Notes under the pieces: model-generated
The model's database searches: none
Told to the model about the DNA's origin: nothing
What the model saw: only the letters and a program-made list of their open reading frames with translations
Source: Morella rubra
Lineage: Eukaryota > Streptophyta > Magnoliopsida > Fagales > Myricaceae
DNA length: 64,000 bases
Direction of reading: 5' to 3'
Assembly: GCA_003952965.2 (NCBI GenBank)
Contig: CM025855.1
Coordinates: forward strand, 8,818,441 to 8,882,440
Program-made: the position numbers and the translations under genes
Part shown: piece after piece, positions 59,135 to 64,000 of the stretch
Numbering within the stretch: position 1 is the first letter of the stretch
Layout of the letters: every line of letters starts with the position of its first letter

Positions 59135-61714
59135 CTAAAACATTGGGGCCCTTAAAGGGGCTCCTTTCCTCCTAAGTTTCCTCCTTTTCGGTATCCCTAA
59201 TGCAAGGTATTCTCTGCGTCCAAGTGTAACGTTGTCCAAGTGATCTTCAGCTTTCTCGTTTGTCTGAATGTCGTACACGGCTAAAACCTGCAACAAGTAA
59301 GATAAAGATGAACAAAGTTGCATACATACAAATTTAATGTCTAAGGAGGGTCGAAACCATTGCTATCCAGTCATAAATAGGAATGAGAAAGACAAAAAAA
59401 AACTGACCTTGCATGCTATACTGCAATAGAGCGAGTTAACTTGCATACTCCTATCACAGATGATACACCTACACTCCCTTGTGTTGCTCTGCTGCTGCTG
59501 CTGTTGATGAGGTCTTTGTTTCAAGAACACCACTTTGGCTTTATTCGTATGATATGTCTATGAAAAAGAAGTTGCACATAATCAGTGATGCTATATCTAG
59601 TCTTTGCTGCATGCAGTGGATATGTTGTAAAATTTGGTAATCACATAGTAAGATCCAATGCGAACAAAAAAAAGACACTCGATCGTAGTTATGGCTCAAT
59701 CTAGACATTTTGTAGTGGAAAGAAATTCTTATAGTCATGTCTAGAAGAGTAGGCTACACGCTAGTCGCCTCCTACTTTTTTTTTCACTTATAAAAAAAAA
59801 ATAAGTAGTTCAAAAAATATACTAATCCATGTACTCGTGTTGGAGCACAATGCCCATGGCCAAGACGAAAGTCATGCAGACTTCTAGGTCATTCCACTGC
59901 ACTAAATATTATTTGACTGCATTAACTCTTTGCCCTTAGCAGGAAGCTCTTTAACGTATCAGGAGCAAGTATTATTTAAGATGGTGGGTAATGGCTAGTG
60001 GCTAGGACATTATGTTACATTAAATATTCCGAATTGAGTTCTGGATAACTGATAGGAGGTGGGTCTTGCTGTCTCCACGAAATTTTTGGATAACATCATG
60101 CTATGTTTTGCATAGCCACTCATAAAGAGATCGGTGAGCCGTGTCGTCACATGGTGTGGAAAACCTCTGCCCTTATTTTAAAAGAACAGAAAATGGAAAG
60201 GCCAGAAAGCTCTCTCTGTTTTTGAGGAGCAGCAACTCCAAGGAAACAGAGGGGTAGCATCAATAGCAATTACTGCTTTGAATAATTCAATTTTGAGCAG
60301 CAAAATATGACTGACATGAAGAATCGAAGATCATCAGTATTTAGTCAAATGTGGATACTTAAACATACCAGACAATACCTTTATTAGTGTATGAACGAAT
60401 TTAATCACATTTAACCCTCAAAAAATGTTCATTCTCTAGTAAGATCATTCGGTTAAAATATGCAGCCCATGATTGTTAAGTGGCACAATATCGACAATTG
60501 ATCAATAGGGCTAATATTGATAATTTAGGGACTAAGTGTGATGAAATTTGTAGTTCATACGGAAAAATGACATTTTAGTTATAGTTTTAGAGATTATAAG
60601 TGAAAATTTTCAAATAATTAACAACGTTTATACATTTACATGGCTTTACTCTGTGCAACAGATCATAAGCACCATATATATTTATGTTTCTCTCGAAATA
60701 ATCATGGATATCTGCCTGAGATGTCACCTAATTTTGTATGTACGGGTATTGACAGGTCTAGCTAGGTGCTACTGAATTGGGTCCTATATATGGGGTCGAG
60801 TTTGACTAATCTCTCCTCCCAGATTGATGAAAAATGGAAAACGCAAAAATGAAGGCGGCATGAGCCCTTCCTGCTAGGTAATTTTCGTCTTCATTGATAA
60901 CTAATCTTACATTAATTATGCCCAAGTCAAAAGAGAAAATTAGCAACCATGGTGGATTAGATCAACTATAATATCTAATATTTTCCTTCCAAAGCATTCT
61001 CAAATTATTAATTCAGTGGCTGCATGCATGCATGTTTATAATAATATGCTTACCAAGAATCTGATCAGAGCAATGAGGTACTTGTGTCATTTAGAGACTG
61101 GTTTACAAACCTGTATGCCAGAACAGTTGAAGAGCTTGCGCAAGTCTTGCCTATTGATAACCTCACTGTATATGTATCTCCGAATCTGCAAGAGCATAAA
61201 CCCACCCATCAATCACATTAGAAATCTTTCCCTTCATAATGTGAAAAATTAGAACTAGGAAACGAAATAGAGAGACGGGCCGGAGACCTTAACAGGCTTG
61301 TGACGCCCGTGAGCAGGAAGACAATTTGAACACAAAGACTGTCGACATTCTGTGCAGAAGTGGTCCAAATCGTTCTTCTTCTTACTTGAGTGCGTCACGC
61401 AAGTGCTAAAGAAGCTGGTGTTCTTCATAACAGTTAGCCATGGTGGTACGCCCATAGAACTCTTCTGCAAGGACATTTACATGCCAGGATGAATAATTAT
61501 ATTCTTCTCAGCTTAATTTCCGTTTGCATTCTTCGCAGAAAAAAGAAGAGGTACAAGTTAAACAGATCTTCACATAAAATTAATAACTAATATGCGCCAA
61601 GTAACCAAAAACTTATTATGAATTGATAAAAGCTGAATCAAAAGAGCTGGACACGAATAGTTTTACCTCATTTTGCGATGGATGAAGTCGCTTGATGAGT
61701 ACGGTCTCTTTCAT
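59135..61714 (-). CDS. PLATZ zinc-dependent DNA-binding protein
   Basis: Plant-specific PLATZ transcription factor family; members bind A/T-rich DNA and usually repress or tune transcription in the nucleus. Five exons (minus): 61714-61667, 61464-61288, 61185-61111, 59557-59408, 59287-59135. GT-AG and in phase throughout, giving 200 aa. First finger: C38-x2-H41-x11-C53-x2-C56-x4-C61-x2-C64-x3-H68-x2-H71. Second: C131-x2-C134-x10-C145-x3-C149. The stretch IRRYIYSEVINRQDLRKL links them and a Q6 run (residues 118-123) precedes the second finger. The end KRRKLRRKGAPLRAPMF is the typical PLATZ tail and could serve as a nuclear signal. Start: first ATG, MKETVLIKRLHPSQNE, joined to exon 2 at phase 0. 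Intron 3 is 1,553 bp. Intact, without inactivating changes. Confidence 0.95.
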
Positions 61715-61762
61715 GGTTTTTCAACCGAAAGGTGACTTGACGTCTCCTCGAAACAAATGAAG

Positions 61763-61774
61763 ATATATATATAG
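61763..61774 (-). promoter_or_regulatory. candidate TATA box of the PLATZ gene
   Basis: CTATATATATAT on the minus strand, about 50-60 bp upstream of the PLATZ ATG. Position allows a short 5' UTR. Based on sequence alone. Confidence 0.4.
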
Positions 61775-63817
61775 GTGCCGGTCTAGCTTAGGTAAAGTTC
61801 TTAACAAAGTAAAATCTTTGTACGTCGCTTTTAGATATTCAGCAGGACTCTTATTTCTTTTCGTTTCTTTTTCTCTTATCCGCCGTTAACTTGTACTTAT
61901 GGGTAATTTAGAGTACATGTGATCGCGAAGGTCATATTCGGTTTGTAAAAAAAGACTAAATTTGGCAGTCACATGAATATTTAGGTAGATTAGAGTTTTA
62001 TAAATTAGTGTTTCTAGCATCTAGGGCGTTGGTGTTGGAGTTTCTGTTGAATTTTTTAAAAATTTGGCTGTTCGGCTGAGTTTTTCTTCTCAGCCGACTC
62101 TGCCTTTGATACGTCATCGTTAATTAGTGCCACAGTCGACAGAATCACCTTAATCGAAATGGGTTAGACCTGTGTGTTACCAACTTTCTCTCGTAGCGTT
62201 TGTGGTGCGCCATACCACCCGATGCAAATGAAGCGTACTGAAGTAGGCAAATAGAGTCCTTAATTTTAAGGTTGATCAAGCAAATCGAAGGCAGTATTTC
62301 TTTGTTTACAACTTTAATTATGATTTGGATATATATATATTACGCGCGTATGGTAGCTTTTGGATTTTCTGATGAAAATCCCAAGTTTATAGCTCCCAAT
62401 CGTACTCCCATCCTGGTTGCATTTTGAAAAAAGGACTGCTGTCATTTACTCTCACCCAAATAACATCAGCACTCCACCAAAAAGCACTCTCCTTTATTCC
62501 TTCACTAAATTCCAACAGTCTTTTTTCTGCATACTGTTGGGTAGTTAATTCAGACTCTGAATTTTGCAACTAACTCACCCATTCACGTCTAGGTTAGAAT
62601 ACCCTATTATCAATTTTTCTTTAAGTCTGAGTTCAAAGCATCAAAATTTTAAAGCCATTTATATAACATATATATTTTGGCTTTCTATCATGCATAAACA
62701 AGCTGCATGAAACTCTAATATATTAACTGTTATCAACTATTTGTATACCTAGATGTTCCTTCCCATTTTGATCACGTCTATGTGGTTATTATATGCTTTC
62801 TTTATTGTCAAGGAAGATCAGTAGAAATTTACTCGTGCCATGGCTCAAACATTAGTATATATATTTCAATTCGCTGTGAAACAATTTTCTGGAATTATTA
62901 ATGTACGTTAACTTTTGTCTTTGGTTCTGGCCAGGTTCGTCAATCTCTCGAGTGAGCAGGGTTCAATGCCAAAAAGTTTGCAAACCTGCTGGTTGGATGG
63001 CATGGATGCACCCACAAACATTTATATATGTTTTTAGGGTTGATGGAATTTCTGATGGGAGTTTGTTGTAAAATTTTGCTCTCATAAATATGCGTCCAGC
63101 GCTCTTGCGTGATATGTGCGTACTATGCCTGAATTCATCATTTAAGAGCACTACTAAAAGAAGCATTAATTTGAGGAAGCTAGCGGTGAAGGAAATATTT
63201 GCAGAAGTGGAGAGGGTAGGAACTTTATGACTTCGTGGGCAGACGACCATATGGGAGTAAATATATTTCCTCCTCTCCTTGCTGCATGACGATAGGTTAA
63301 ACGTGTACGTGTGGGATATAGGGTGCTTGCAGAATAATTATAAGAGGTGGGTGCATTTAGAACTCTCATTCTCAAGGAAAATCACCATGTCTTAATAGAT
63401 AAGATTGGCTTTATCAAGCCTCGTGTTAAAAGCTCCTCTGACAGGCAGTTCGAGACAGTTTGCGCAATTCCAGGCTTAATTAAGAGCAGCAGTAGTAGTA
63501 CTGTGTAAGTCGAATTGGGGCCGGGAAGAATAGTACTTAGCATTTGATGAGATGAACAGTGATATTTCAACCAAACTAAGCCACTTGGACCATTGGTTAC
63601 CAACTCCAATATGTTGCTGCAGCCCAAAAGCCAAATGTCGTTTCAGTGAAATTCTCTTAACATACCTTTACTGAAATTCAACTAAAGGTCAATTTTTTTT
63701 TAATCATTCAACTAAAGGTCATGCATATATAGCAATTCAACCTAAAAAAAAAAAAAAAAAGAAAGAAGTGTAAGCCACAGCCCACGGGTCTTTCTTTACT
63801 AATTTGCTCATTAAGTC
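61775..63817. other. upstream of PLATZ; nothing else recognised
   Basis: Presumably the PLATZ promoter near 61775-62300. Open frames at 62387-62569, 62963-63250 and 63382-63627 (all minus) show no recognisable domain and lack conserved neighbours. Confidence 0.4.
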
Positions 63818-64000
63818 CAGTGGTGGAGCCAAGATACAATTTGAAGGAGGGCGAACTCTTAAGGTGAAATGACAAAAAAAAAAAAATTCCTACATAATGT
63901 AAAAAGTGTCTTAGAATTAAAATATTAAAAATTAAGGACTAAAAACATTAAAAATATTAAATTACAAGTACTGTACTATTTGCTGAGACTGAGAGGTGGC
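63818..64000. mobile_element. left end of a CAGTGG-type hAT element (runs off the window)
   Basis: Starts CAGTGGTGGAGCCAAGATAC, the common CAGTGGCGGAGCCA hAT terminus, followed by non-coding A-rich sequence to the window edge. Same end type as 10361. Confidence 0.6.

Overview
This is eukaryotic nuclear DNA from a land plant, most likely a woody or otherwise transposon-rich dicot. The evidence is AT-rich sequence, GT-AG introns from about 80 bp to 1.8 kb, three recognisable plant genes (caleosin, UEV1-type ubiquitin-conjugating variant, PLATZ zinc-finger protein), and dense plant-type transposons (Mutator-like, hAT, Tourist-like and MULE MITEs, Ty1/copia). I saw no bacterial operons, rRNA, convincing tRNA or CRISPR. 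The species cannot be named from this window. || Host genes: all three are on the minus strand, and their exons were rebuilt by hand with consistent splice phases. Caleosin/peroxygenase lies at 5700-2411 (6 exons, 201 aa). A Mms2/UEV1-type protein lies at 36349-31826 (5 exons, 159 aa) and ends in a CaaX prenylation box. A PLATZ protein lies at 61714-59135 (5 exons, 200 aa). They look like ordinary single genes with no functional link to each other. || Transposon layout: 8.2-12.1 kb is a decayed copia gag-pol fragment holding a small MITE and a CAGTGG-type hAT element, which is itself split by a TAGGGGTG element. 12.8-18.0 kb carries MULE MITEs, a 3 x 149-bp tandem repeat, a Tourist-like element and a second TAGGGGTG element. 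18,267-30,950 is a 12.7-kb Mutator-like element with 213-bp terminal inverted repeats and a 9-bp target duplication. It encodes a decayed MuDR-type transposase (minus strand) and, on the plus strand, a GRF-zinc-finger/coiled-coil/membrane protein. A 4,639-bp hAT element with its own decayed transposase sits exactly inside the transposase coding sequence, with an 8-bp target duplication. 37.2-40.6 kb holds three non-autonomous elements: a GTTTGTTT-type MITE, a short relative of the nested hAT, and a palindromic MULE with a very GC-rich core. 41-58.4 kb is a block of copia elements: an old gag with a nested solo LTR, a minus-strand element with both LTRs, and a plus-strand element with a 5' LTR abutting it head to head. 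A LINE RNase H relic lies near 45.5 kb. The window ends inside another hAT end. || The best candidate for something unusual is the large MULE with a GRF-finger membrane protein as passenger or second gene. Its nesting history (tandem duplication, then MULE, then hAT) can be read from the target-site duplications.
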